NCBI RefSeq assembly: GCF_937874145.1
Contig: NZ_CALNBI010000332.1
Location: forward strand, 1-18,354
Length of the DNA stretch: 18,354 bases
Origin: an uncultured Chitinophaga sp.
Lineage (GTDB): Bacteria > Bacteroidota > Bacteroidia > Chitinophagales > Chitinophagaceae
Direction: 5' to 3'
Shown: positions 8,913 through 16,654 of the stretch, piece after piece
How positions within the stretch are numbered: the first letter of the stretch is position 1
Layout of the letters: the number at the start of each line of letters is the position of its first letter
The notes under the pieces: generated by a model
What the model saw: only the letters and a program-made list of their open reading frames with translations
Told to the model about the DNA's origin: nothing
The model's database searches: none
Program-made: the position numbers and the translations under genes

Positions 8913-9465
8913 TGATGAGGCAACCGATCGGTTCGGTGCGGCTGTTTGTCACGGCCAGTCCCGCCTTGTTGCGAAGGATCGCGCTTTCCAGATAGCGTTC
9001 TGTCACAACGCGCCGCTTCTTCCCCAAACCGGCCATCCGGTCGTCGATCAGCCCCCTGTACACCAGGGCGCCGCGGGGAGAAAAGTAAAAAGCCTCCGGC
9101 GTGGCGATCCCCTTCAATGCTTTGGCGGCGGCAAGCCCTCCGTCGAGCAACAGTGGAAAAGGAATCGCGTATTGACGGGCGTACTCCTGCACCATGGCCG
9201 CCGTATAAGCTTTCCCGGGCACAATGCCGTAAATCTTTACATCCGGCAACTGCTGCTGCAGTTCACGGAGCGCGGGGGCGTAATTCTTGCAAAGCGGGCA
9301 ATCCGGCGCCAGCAAGACAACTACCGTTCCTCCGGTTCCCGGCTGCAAACGCTGCAACGCGCCCTGTGCGTCGCGGAGGCGCAGTGCGGGCAGGCGCAAT
9401 GTATCGGCGGCACGGGCGACCGTGGCCGACAGCACAAGGATCAGAAAGAAGGAAACGGATTTCAT
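8902..9465 (-). CDS. Exported redoxin / thioredoxin-like protein
   Basis: This is a 187-residue thioredoxin-fold protein of the AhpC/TSA-redoxin type. Residues 1-20 look like a Sec signal peptide (cleavage after ARAA or ARA), placing it in the periplasm. The active-site motif is CPLC (Cys56, Cys59) in APDCPLCKNYAPAL. A TP at 122-123 is the likely cis-proline loop. The tail SRTEPIGCLINDY carries a third Cys (182), as in redoxins that sit beside heme/copper proteins. It overlaps the copper monooxygenase by 11 bp and lies 68 bp after SusD2, beyond a terminator. It may reduce disulfides or deliver electrons for heme attachment, copper loading or turnover of its partner; that pairing is an inference. 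CPLC differs from classic CGPC, so its redox potential cannot be assumed. Confidence 0.87.
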   Translation of the reverse strand: MKSVSFFLILVLSATVARAADTLRLPALRLRDAQGALQRLQPGTGGTVVVLLAPDCPLCKNYAPALRELQQQLPDVKIYGIVPGKAYTAAMVQEYARQYAIPFPLLLDGGLAAAKALKGIATPEAFYFSPRGALVYRGLIDDRMAGLGKKRRVVTERYLESAILRNKAGLAVTNSRTEPIGCLINDY

Positions 9466-9487
9466 GTTATCTCAATTTAAGAAAAAG

Positions 9488-9519
9488 AAAAACCCCGGCT
9501 ACCAGGAGCCGGAGTTTTT
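9488..9519 (-). terminator. Intrinsic terminator after SusD2
   Basis: The stem (9493-9500 with 9507-9514, CCCCGGCT / AGCCGGAG, one mismatch) has a 6-nt loop and A/T tracts on both sides. On the minus strand it is followed by TTTTTCTTTTTC. It lies between SusD2 and the redoxin gene, so it should limit, or attenuate, read-through into the redox pair. Confidence 0.85.
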
Positions 9520-9533
9520 CTGCAAATTCTCCA

Positions 9534-11225
9534 CTATTTTTTGTCCCACCATACACGGCCGTAGATGTCGGTCGGGCCCTGACCGAAGTCAGCGTCCTTC
9601 GCCATTTCATCAAAGGCGGCTTTTGCATTGGTGTAGTTACGATCTGTAGATACGGGGATGTTGAAGATCGCCCTGCGGGGCATGATCTGTTCAACACCGT
9701 CCGCCATTACACGCTCCCAGGGGAAGATGGTGGATGTCGGATTAGGGAATCCGGTACGTTTGTAAACGCTCCAGCCTTCGTTCGCCTGCTTGAAGAAGTG
9801 GATGTAGGATTGCACGGCAATTTGCTCGAGGCCGGTTGCCGCGTTCCATTTCACTTTGGGCGCTTCATAAGCGGTATTGATCTCGGCTTCTGTGGCTTCG
9901 CTGTATTCGACGATCGCGGCATCCTTTGCCATCTGGCTATAGTATGCCATAGACGCTTTTACACCTTTCTCATACCATCCTTCCGCTTCTCCCGGTGCGC
10001 CAACAATGCTGCGGGCTGCCAGTTCCGCACGGTAGAAACACAATTCGGCATAGGTGAGCAAGGGGAAAGTAACCAGCCCGTTTCCGCCATTGGAATACGG
10101 ACAGAAGAGGCGGTATTGCACACGGCTCAGCGTATCCAGTACCAGGTCAGCACCGTTCTTGCGGATCGTGCGGGTGGTATAATATTTCGCATTGGCCGGG
10201 TTGGCGGCGGCATCAGGAGATGCGAAGCTGCCTACATATTGCCGGGGATTGAACACGGCGGTAGGCGGCAGTTTTTCCTGTGCTTTGGCCAGGTCGAAGT
10301 TCTCCTGGGTGTAAGAGTTCTTTTGGAAGAACATCCGCAGCCTCGGGTCGTTTGTGGCATAGAGGAAATCCAGCAATGATTTCGGCGCGCGGAAAATAGC
10401 CGCGGTCGGATCCCAGTTGTTCTGGGAACCCGTATGTTCACCGGTCGTTACGAAATCAAGGTTGTCTGCATTCCCGGCGAAGTTCTCGGCCGCATTTGCC
10501 AGCGCTTCGGTGGCGATGGCTTTGGCTTTGGTGGCATCGCGTTTCAACAGGCGCATAGCGATGCGGACGCGGAGGGCGTTTGCAGCCTTGATCCAGTTGG
10601 CGGGCTCACCTTTGTAGAACATATCGGCATTACCGTACGAAGCCTGGCCGGTTGCTGTTTTGAGCGTGTTGATGGAGGCTTTGAGCTCAGCGTCGAAAGT
10701 ATTGTATAAATTCTGCTGATTATCATAAGCGGGCGTCATCGTACCGCCGTAACGTGCCTCGAAAGCTTGTGTGTAAGGCATGCTACCGTTGATATCCGTC
10801 GTGTATACCGCATAGTATACTTTCAGGATCGTGGCGATGGCTCTTTCATGCTGGAATTTCTCTTTTTCCCCTGCAGGCATGGCGTCGATGATCTGTTGCA
10901 CATCGGTGAGCACGTTCCCTACGCGGCCGTAGAAATATCCACGGCGCTGGTTGAAGTTGCCCACTTCCGCCATGAAAGTTTTACCATTCCCGTTTTGCGC
11001 GGTATGATATTGCATCCAGGGCATCATAATGCGGTAGTAATCGTAATAATATTCGAAATCCGCCTCGAAAGTTGCCACCACGGCATTAGCGAATTGTTCA
11101 TCCGGTTTCAGGTTGTAGATGGTGCCGGGATTGGTATTGTACGAAATGAACCCTTCCTTCTTGCACGCCGTAGCGCCTACAGTTCCAACAACCACCGCGG
11201 CCATCCAAATTTTATTCAGTTTCAT
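9534..11225 (-). CDS. SusD/RagB-like outer-membrane lipoprotein (pair 2)
   Basis: This is a 563-residue paralogue of the SusD at 2036-3736 with the same plan. It has a lipoprotein signal with Cys near residue 21 (VGATAC), a YNTNP tether, a helical body and the identical ending GRVWWDKK. Shared landmarks include FEYYYDYYRIMMPWMQYHT early on and the stretch NWIKAANALRVRIAMRLLKR. It should cap the SusC2 barrel and bind its ligand. It starts 33 bp after the SusC2 stop and is followed by a terminator. The two SusDs are clearly diverged, so they probably bind related but different ligands. That is inference, and the ligand is unidentified. Confidence 0.93.
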   Translation of the reverse strand: MKLNKIWMAAVVVGTVGATACKKEGFISYNTNPGTIYNLKPDEQFANAVVATFEADFEYYYDYYRIMMPWMQYHTAQNGNGKTFMAEVGNFNQRRGYFYGRVGNVLTDVQQIIDAMPAGEKEKFQHERAIATILKVYYAVYTTDINGSMPYTQAFEARYGGTMTPAYDNQQNLYNTFDAELKASINTLKTATGQASYGNADMFYKGEPANWIKAANALRVRIAMRLLKRDATKAKAIATEALANAAENFAGNADNLDFVTTGEHTGSQNNWDPTAAIFRAPKSLLDFLYATNDPRLRMFFQKNSYTQENFDLAKAQEKLPPTAVFNPRQYVGSFASPDAAANPANAKYYTTRTIRKNGADLVLDTLSRVQYRLFCPYSNGGNGLVTFPLLTYAELCFYRAELAARSIVGAPGEAEGWYEKGVKASMAYYSQMAKDAAIVEYSEATEAEINTAYEAPKVKWNAATGLEQIAVQSYIHFFKQANEGWSVYKRTGFPNPTSTIFPWERVMADGVEQIMPRRAIFNIPVSTDRNYTNAKAAFDEMAKDADFGQGPTDIYGRVWWDKK

Positions 11226-11258
11226 GTGATTCGTTTTAAGTTGATAACATTATTCCTA

Positions 11259-14200
11259 TCAGAACGCAACATCCAGTTTAGCACCGAAGCTTCTTACGTA
11301 AGGCAAGCCGCCGTATTCCGCGAATGTGGCGTTACGGTTGCTGAGGAATCCGCCTTCAGGGAAAATGTCATCTTTAGTAGTCTTATACAGGTAAGTCAGG
11401 TTGCGGCCCGTTACGCTTACCCGCAGGTTCTGCACTTTCATTTTGGCAGCCAGGCTCTGCGGCAGGTTGTACCCTAACGTAACTTCACGGAGCGATACCC
11501 AGCTGTTTTCGAACGTGGAATACTCGCGGATACCGGTAGACCACTGCGTGAGGCGTGCATAGTAAATACGCGCGCTTACCGGTTCAACCACACCCAGTTT
11601 CATGGCTTCGGCATAGGTCAGGCCGCTGACATCTATATCCGCACCCTGCGGGTTTGCCAACGGTTTGAACGTTGTACCATCCGGGAAAACACCATCAGGA
11701 ACGATACCATCGTCAAAAGTTCCGGTTACCGCACCGGTAGCGGGGTCATAGGTTTTACGGGTTACACCACCGAACGCAGCGCTGCGGCCGGGCAGGGTGC
11801 TCAGCAATGAACCGTTCGTAGAACCGTATTGGTGTGTAGCCGAAGCCATCAGGCCACCGATCTTACCGTCGATCTGGAACCCGAGCATAAAGTTCTTGTA
11901 ACGCAGCGTATGGGTGGTACCGAAGAGATAATTCTCCATCATGGAACCCAGTTCTTTGTCAGGCTGGCCCACTTCGGAACGGCGCGCGTAGCTGCCATTG
12001 CGTCTCAGCAATTTCTTGCCATTATTCGCATGTGATTTGTTGGAACCATCGGCATTCTTGGCCTGGTATTCAGCATAGGAGTAGCCGGTAATGATGGTAC
12101 CGTAATCTTTGCCGGGCCGTGCAACGGAAGTCATGTCTGCACCAAACGCCATTTCAAGCGGGAAGCTTGCTACGCCTTCAGCCAGTTCCAGGATTTTATT
12201 GCGGTTGCGGGTATAGTTGATGGTAGCATTCCATTCGAAATCCTTCGTGCGGAAAGGAACCAACGTCAACAACACCTCGATACCCTTGTTCTGGATGTTA
12301 CCGGCGTTGATAAACTCGGAGCTTACACCAGATTCAACAGGCGCCGGCAAAGGTAGCAGCTGGTCGATCGTATTTTTCTTATACCAGGTGAAATCCACCC
12401 CGATGCGATTGTTCAGGAAACGTACATCCGTACCAAATTCCCATTCCTTCGTTGTCATCGGTTTGATTTTCAGGCTGCCCAGCGTGCTGCCTTCAAAGCC
12501 ATAGCGGCCGAATGCAGCACCAGGATAGTTATAGTTACCGATAAAGCGATAGTAACCAACGCTGGTTTGCCAGGGATTAACGCCCTGGCCGGTATGGGCA
12601 TAACTTGCTCTAAGCTTACCATACGAAAGCCATTTCATGGCGTCCAGTCCTTTCAGTGACTCCGTGAAAATGTAACTCAGGCCAACGCTGGGATAGAAGT
12701 AGGAGTAATCACCTTCGCCAGTTTTCGGATACAGCAGTGTCGAGTTCCAGTCGTTGCGGGCGCTAAAGTTCAACGTCAGCATATTCTTGTATGTCAGGTC
12801 GCCATAAAGGTATATCGCATCGATGCGTTTGCTGCTGCTGAATAACCCGGGATTTTCGATCCCGGCATCAGAACCTACTGCGTTAACGGAGTTGCCGAGG
12901 AAGAAGAGGCCAGGTGTTTTAAGTCCACCATTGGTATATGCCCGGGAGAACCTGGCAGGCTCGAAGCGTTGGCTTTCACCTCCTGCGGAAAGGGACAGTT
13001 CCAGGTCTTCGTTCAATTGCTTATCTGCGGTCAACAAGGCCTGGAAACGGGTGTTGCGGCGGGCCACCTGATACACTTCATATTTGCCTGCGTCGCCGGT
13101 AAACCCAAGGCCGCGGCCCCAGTTTTTAGTTTCGCGTTCGGTATTGGCGTCGTTGATGTTGGCGCGAACCAACAGGTTCAGCCAGGGCCTGATGTTAGCA
13201 GTAACGTCCAGGTTGGCGAGCAGGGTTTTCTCCAACTGCCGCATGTCCGTATACTCGCGGTCGAACCAAAGGTAGTTAAGCGCGTAGGGATCATTCCGGT
13301 TTACGCCACCTGTACTGTCCAGGTAGTTGTTCATCCAGTACTTGGTGTCGTAGTTGCGGGGATTAAAATATACCATCGCAAATACCGGGTTGTTGCCGCT
13401 ACCCTGCGCCAACGGGTTTTTACTGTTGGTTACGGTATACTGTACGTTCGCGTCCAGATTAATGAAATTAGACACTTTCTGCGTGGCGCGCACGGCGAAG
13501 TTGTTACGCTTCAGCCAGGTACCTGGCGTTATGTAGGTATTGTACAGGTTATTGTAGGAAACCCGGTAAGTATTGCGGTCGCTTCCACCTTCAACAGCTA
13601 CGTTGGTGTTCACGAACTTACCTGTTGAGAATGCATCGAGAAGGTTGTTGGGCTTGGCGGTCCAGTCGATCATCCGGCCGTCGATATCCTTCACTTTCTG
13701 GCCATTGAAGCGGGGGCCGAAGCTCCAGAAATAGTTGGCGGCATCTACCTGGTCCACCCCATCTGCGTCTTTAGAGAAAGTCGGGTTGATACCTGCGCCG
13801 AATTCGTTCTGGGTAGCTACCGCTTTGTAAGCTTTATCAAAACTTTCAGTATGGCTTACCCGGACGCCAAGACCTTTCTGAGCACGGCCTTTCTTGGTAG
13901 TGATCAGCAGTACGCCGTTTTGCGCCTGCGAACCGTACAGCGCGCTGGCTGCGGATCCTTTCAGGACGGTCACGCTTTCGTAATCCTCAGGGTTCAGGTT
14001 CTTGTATTGGTTACCGAAATCCTGCGAGTTGCCCCAGCTGTCGCCGCCGGTAACACCCGGTTCCAGGATCACGCCGTCAATTACCACGAGCGGCTGCGAG
14101 TTGGCACTCAGTGTGGCGTTACCACGGATACGGATAGTCGATGAAGACATCGGGCCGGAGTTACCCATGTTCACGAATACGCCGGAAACCTTACCCGATA

Positions 14201-14627
14201 AAGCGTTCAACAGGTTGGAGTTGTTGGCGCGCACCAGGTCTTCCCCTTTTACTTCGGCAATGGAATAGGTGATTTTGCGGGTAGATTTCTTCTGTCCGAA
14301 CCCCGTTACCACCACTTCGCTCAGCGCCTGGTTATCTTCTTCGAGGGATACGGCAACGGTAGTGCGGCTTGCAACGCTCACTTCCTTTTTTACATACCCT
14401 ACAAAGGAGAACACCAACGTGGCATTGGGGTCCACTTTAATGGTGAAGTTCCCGTTCATGTCGGTAACCCCACCGTTTTTCGTTCCTTTTTCACTGACGG
14501 TCACGCCAGGGAGATAACCGCCCTTCGCGTCGTTTACCGTACCAGTGACAGTCTTCTTGGCCTGCGCATAAACTTGTTGGCACGCAACAGCCAATAAAAC
14601 TGCAATCAGTAGCAGCGATCTTTTCAT
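11259..14627 (-). CDS. SusC/RagA-like TonB-dependent outer-membrane transporter (pair 2)
   Basis: This is a 1122-residue TonB-linked transporter. Residues 1-21 are a signal peptide (cleavage after VYA). The regulatory-like domain (VTGTVNDAKGGYLPGVTV) spans about 27-98. A TonB-box-like VVVTGFG lies near 105-111. The plug runs to about 248 with SusC signatures IRIRG, PLVVIDG, VLKGSAASALYGS and GVLLITTKKG. The barrel follows, ending in an aromatic residue (LDVAF). It is about 40 residues longer than SusC1, and the two share many barrel segments, so they are paralogues. The start ATG 14627 has only an A-rich leader (AAAAAAATGAACA), without a clear Shine-Dalgarno site. An earlier ATG a few bases upstream is out of frame. 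The upstream region is unusually long and repeat-rich, with a promoter-operator near 15200-15240. The substrate is unknown. Confidence 0.96.
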   Translation of the reverse strand: MKRSLLLIAVLLAVACQQVYAQAKKTVTGTVNDAKGGYLPGVTVSEKGTKNGGVTDMNGNFTIKVDPNATLVFSFVGYVKKEVSVASRTTVAVSLEEDNQALSEVVVTGFGQKKSTRKITYSIAEVKGEDLVRANNSNLLNALSGKVSGVFVNMGNSGPMSSSTIRIRGNATLSANSQPLVVIDGVILEPGVTGGDSWGNSQDFGNQYKNLNPEDYESVTVLKGSAASALYGSQAQNGVLLITTKKGRAQKGLGVRVSHTESFDKAYKAVATQNEFGAGINPTFSKDADGVDQVDAANYFWSFGPRFNGQKVKDIDGRMIDWTAKPNNLLDAFSTGKFVNTNVAVEGGSDRNTYRVSYNNLYNTYITPGTWLKRNNFAVRATQKVSNFINLDANVQYTVTNSKNPLAQGSGNNPVFAMVYFNPRNYDTKYWMNNYLDSTGGVNRNDPYALNYLWFDREYTDMRQLEKTLLANLDVTANIRPWLNLLVRANINDANTERETKNWGRGLGFTGDAGKYEVYQVARRNTRFQALLTADKQLNEDLELSLSAGGESQRFEPARFSRAYTNGGLKTPGLFFLGNSVNAVGSDAGIENPGLFSSSKRIDAIYLYGDLTYKNMLTLNFSARNDWNSTLLYPKTGEGDYSYFYPSVGLSYIFTESLKGLDAMKWLSYGKLRASYAHTGQGVNPWQTSVGYYRFIGNYNYPGAAFGRYGFEGSTLGSLKIKPMTTKEWEFGTDVRFLNNRIGVDFTWYKKNTIDQLLPLPAPVESGVSSEFINAGNIQNKGIEVLLTLVPFRTKDFEWNATINYTRNRNKILELAEGVASFPLEMAFGADMTSVARPGKDYGTIITGYSYAEYQAKNADGSNKSHANNGKKLLRRNGSYARRSEVGQPDKELGSMMENYLFGTTHTLRYKNFMLGFQIDGKIGGLMASATHQYGSTNGSLLSTLPGRSAAFGGVTRKTYDPATGAVTGTFDDGIVPDGVFPDGTTFKPLANPQGADIDVSGLTYAEAMKLGVVEPVSARIYYARLTQWSTGIREYSTFENSWVSLREVTLGYNLPQSLAAKMKVQNLRVSVTGRNLTYLYKTTKDDIFPEGGFLSNRNATFAEYGGLPYVRSFGAKLDVAF

Positions 14628-14706
14628 TGTTCATTTTTTTGGTTAGTGTGAAGTTGCTGTATAAGGTATTAGACGCCCTGCAGGGGCATTCGGAGAATTC
14701 CTGTCA

Positions 14707-15084
14707 TGTTCACTGTCAGTAATAAATTCATGCCTGCATCCTTTTCACGGGATTCACCTGCAAAGCCAATGTCTGATTCTGGTTGTTACTTCATTGATTA
14801 TGTCTACGGAAATTTTTCTACGAATTGATTTTGTTGATTTTGTTTGTTGAATGATTCACTGTTACAAGTTCACTGTGTGGCTTGATTACAAATCATACCG
14901 GCATATCACCGAACGAAATTGCAAAGCCCATATCTGATTCTGGTCGTTACTTATATATTAATGCCTGCGGAAAAATGTCGACAGCAATAGATTTTCCTGC
15001 TGTGATCCTGGATGTTATTGTTGTTTGTTCACTGGTATAATGTTCACTGGTATAATGCTCACTGTCCAAACTAACTGTTCACTT
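14707..15084. repeat. Cluster of TGTTCACTG-like words in the SusC2 leader
   Basis: Seven copies of a 9-mer close to TGTTCACTG (CAGTGAACA in the direction of SusC2 transcription) are all in the same orientation. Their positions are 14707-14715, 14852-14861, 14867-14875, 15026-15034, 15041-15049, 15056-15064 and 15076-15084. The copies at 15026 to 15056 are evenly spaced 15 bp apart with a GGTATAATG linker, and the last follows at 20 bp. Regular direct repeats like these could be a protein-binding array. They do not form strong hairpins and are not a CRISPR array. Confidence 0.7.
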
Positions 15085-15126
15085 ACAATTCATATAGTCA
15101 ATCGGTCTTACTAATTCTGGTTGCTC
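14760..15126. repeat. Degenerate direct repeat, about 160-177 bp period
   Basis: A 32-nt core occurs at 14760-14791 and again at 14921-14952 with 29 of 32 bases the same (GCAAAGCC.AT.TCTGATTC then TGGT.GTTACTT). A shorter copy of its middle, CTAATTCTGGTTG, lies at 15111-15123. Spacing is 161 bp, then 177 bp. Each core is followed by AT-rich sequence and then TGTTCACTG words, so the whole module seems to be repeated. It looks like an old tandem duplication in a leader. Confidence 0.68.
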
Positions 15127-15197
15127 TCACAATTCATAACGCGCTACAAATAATGGATGGGGTGAAATTTCTGCCGTTCATAACGGCTAATTCGCTT

Positions 15198-15205
15198 CAA
15201 ATATA
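15198..15205 (-). promoter_or_regulatory. Likely SusC2 promoter, -7 box
   Basis: The minus strand reads TATATTTG, an exact match to the Bacteroidota -7 consensus TAnnTTTG and the only such match I found on that strand in this spacer. The region about 20 bp upstream is the operator palindrome, with a TTTTAG stretch in the -33 position. If used, transcription would start near 15190 and give a leader of roughly 560 nt before SusC2. Confidence 0.5.
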
Positions 15206-15222
15206 CACTTTTCTGCCAATCT

Positions 15223-15242
15223 TCACTAAAACGTTTTAGCGA
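15223..15242 (-). promoter_or_regulatory. LacI-type operator at the SusC2 promoter
   Basis: CTAAAACGTTTTAG (15226-15239) is a perfect 14-bp palindrome with central CG. It extends to 20 bp with a single mismatched pair, and on the minus strand reads TCGCTAAAACGTTTTAGTGA. It lies where the -33 contact of the 15198-15205 promoter should be, a position that favours repression by blocking polymerase. It is the best of the five similar sites. Confidence 0.75.
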
Positions 15243-15420
15243 TAAGCGGATAAAAAAGAACCGTTTGGAGGCTCTTCAATACTTTCTACCTGATAACTTA
15301 CGTCCCAAACTTAGAATAAATTTCCAAAATAACCAACAATGTCACCGCTCTTTTTATGAACTGCCGAAACAGGATAAGATGAATCCGCCCCGGCAGCGCT
15401 ATCGTGTGCCAATACGCGAT

Positions 15421-16444
15421 CTATACTGCAGGGGTTTTGGTACGTTTACGGCAACTTTCCCGCTTAACAAGCGTAGCTGGCAGCACCACCTGGTTGATCT
15501 GGTGCTGGTGCTGGTTCAGCTCGTTCATTAATACCTGGACCAGGTTTTGCGCAATTTCGTGGATCGGCTGCGACACGCAGGTGATGCCCGGCGTATGCAG
15601 GCGGAAGAGATCGTGATCGTCGAAACTGATCAGCGCTACATCTTCCCCTATCTTCCACCCCAGGTCCTTGATCGATTCGATCCCGAACACACCGAGGTAG
15701 TTGGTGGCAAAAAAGATGGCATCCAGGCCCGGAACACTTTTCATAAATTCCATGATCTGGCTGACGGCCTCGTCTTTGCTGACCGAAAAAGGTATTTTCT
15801 TAACCATTTTCCGGGGGAAGGCGGCGCCATGGGCTTTCATCGCGGCTGTAAAACCGTTCATCCGCTCCTTCATCTGGATCTGCTCCGAAGTTGTGGTCAC
15901 ATACGCGATCTTGCGGTAACCGAGGCCGAGGAGATATTCCGCCGCATCGTATGCGCCCTGGAAATTATTCACCATTACGTAATTGGTAGGAATCTGGGGA
16001 AGATAACGGTCCATCAGCACCATAGGCTTCCGGCTGTTCTTCAGGATCTCGATCTCCTTGTCGAGGTTCGGCGTGGGCGTGATGATATACCCGTCTACCT
16101 GCCGGTATTCGAGCACTTCCAGCAGCCCGCGGGCCTTGGTCAGGTTGTCCTCCGTGCTGCCGTACAAAACCTTGTAACCGAACTTATCCGCTTCTTCCTC
16201 CACTGGCGAAGAAATGGTTGGCGATATCTTCCACGATAAGCCCGATAGTCTTGGTTTTGCCCGTCCTCAACCCTCTTGCGAGCTGGTTGGGCTTATATTT
16301 CAGTTTAGCAGCCAGTTTAAGGATTTTCTTGCTCACCTGCTCGCTGATCCTCTTCTCCCGGCCTTTGCCGTTCAGCACGAACGACACGGTAGTTGGCGAT
16401 ACGCCTGCCTGTTTGGCGATATCTTTTATGGAAATCCCCTTCAT
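15421..16444 (-). pseudogene. LacI-family transcriptional regulator, frame disrupted
   Basis: The intact ancestor would be a LacI/GalR repressor of about 345 residues. The first part (ATG 16444) encodes a canonical DNA-binding domain, with SIKDIAKQAGVSPTTVSFVLNG as helix-turn-helix and NQLARGLRTGK as hinge. It then enters the sugar-binding fold with IGLIVEDIANHFFAS, after which the frame runs out at TAA near 16184. The ligand-binding part continues in another frame from about 16203 (VEEEADKFGYKVLYG) to TAG 15421 and looks intact. LacI proteins normally have about five more residues between FFA and the EEEA stretch, and only one base is left there. A 14-nt loss fits both the gap and the frame, since 1024 plus 14 is divisible by 3. 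Either the repressor is dead (or makes two fragments), or this is a sequence error. Nearby operators suggest it controlled the SusC/D genes. Confidence 0.85.
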
Positions 16445-16462
16445 GATTTGGTTGTTGCGAAT

Positions 16463-16482
16463 GCGCTCAAACGATTTAGCAT
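16463..16482 (-). promoter_or_regulatory. LacI-type operator upstream of lacI
   Basis: The minus strand reads ATGCTAAATCGTTTGAGCGC, sharing GCTAAA-CGTTT with the other sites. It is an imperfect palindrome (GCTCAAACGATTTAGC on the plus strand, two mismatched pairs). It lies about 20 bp before the lacI start, in the lacI/araC divergent region, and suits autoregulation of lacI. No clean promoter box was found for either gene. Confidence 0.6.
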
Positions 16483-16654
16483 TGACAAATTACGTAAAAT
16501 CCGCGAAAACAAAAAAGTTCATACAAAAACAACTAGACTAGTATTTTTTTAACCTAAATTTCATAATTTGCCAGAATAGAAATTAAAATGGCAAAATAAC
16601 CACCTTGCCGGCTTTTTCATCAGGACAATTAACAAATCATATAAGGAAGCAAAT

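Larger units (their letters stand above)
14628..15420. other. 793-bp AT-rich spacer upstream of SusC2
   Basis: I see no gene. The short open frame at 15265-15531 runs into the antisense of lacI and has no family features. From the SusC2 side outward the spacer holds the TGTTCACTG cluster (14707-15084) and the degenerate long repeat (14760-15126). Beyond these come a -7 box (15198-15205) and the operator palindrome (15223-15242). The remaining ~180 bp next to lacI shows nothing clear, though it must contain the lacI 3' end and no strong terminator is visible there. Confidence 0.75.

Noticed and set aside
14707..15126. Possible CRISPR array in the SusC2 leader
   Set aside because: The short words are 9-mers with irregular spacing and the long core is only two to three degenerate copies. 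There are no uniform repeat-spacer units and no cas genes.
14628..15190. Known metabolite riboswitch (such as cobalamin or TPP) in the long SusC2 leader
   Set aside because: I could not recognise any conserved riboswitch core; the direct repeats explain the apparent structure better.
15265..15531. 88-codon plus-strand frame beginning in the spacer beside lacI
   Set aside because: It runs into the antisense of the lacI 3' end, has no plausible family features and no clear ribosome-binding site.
15421..16444. Programmed frameshift in lacI
   Set aside because: I see no slippery sequence, and about five conserved residues are missing from the join, which a deletion explains but a frameshift would not.
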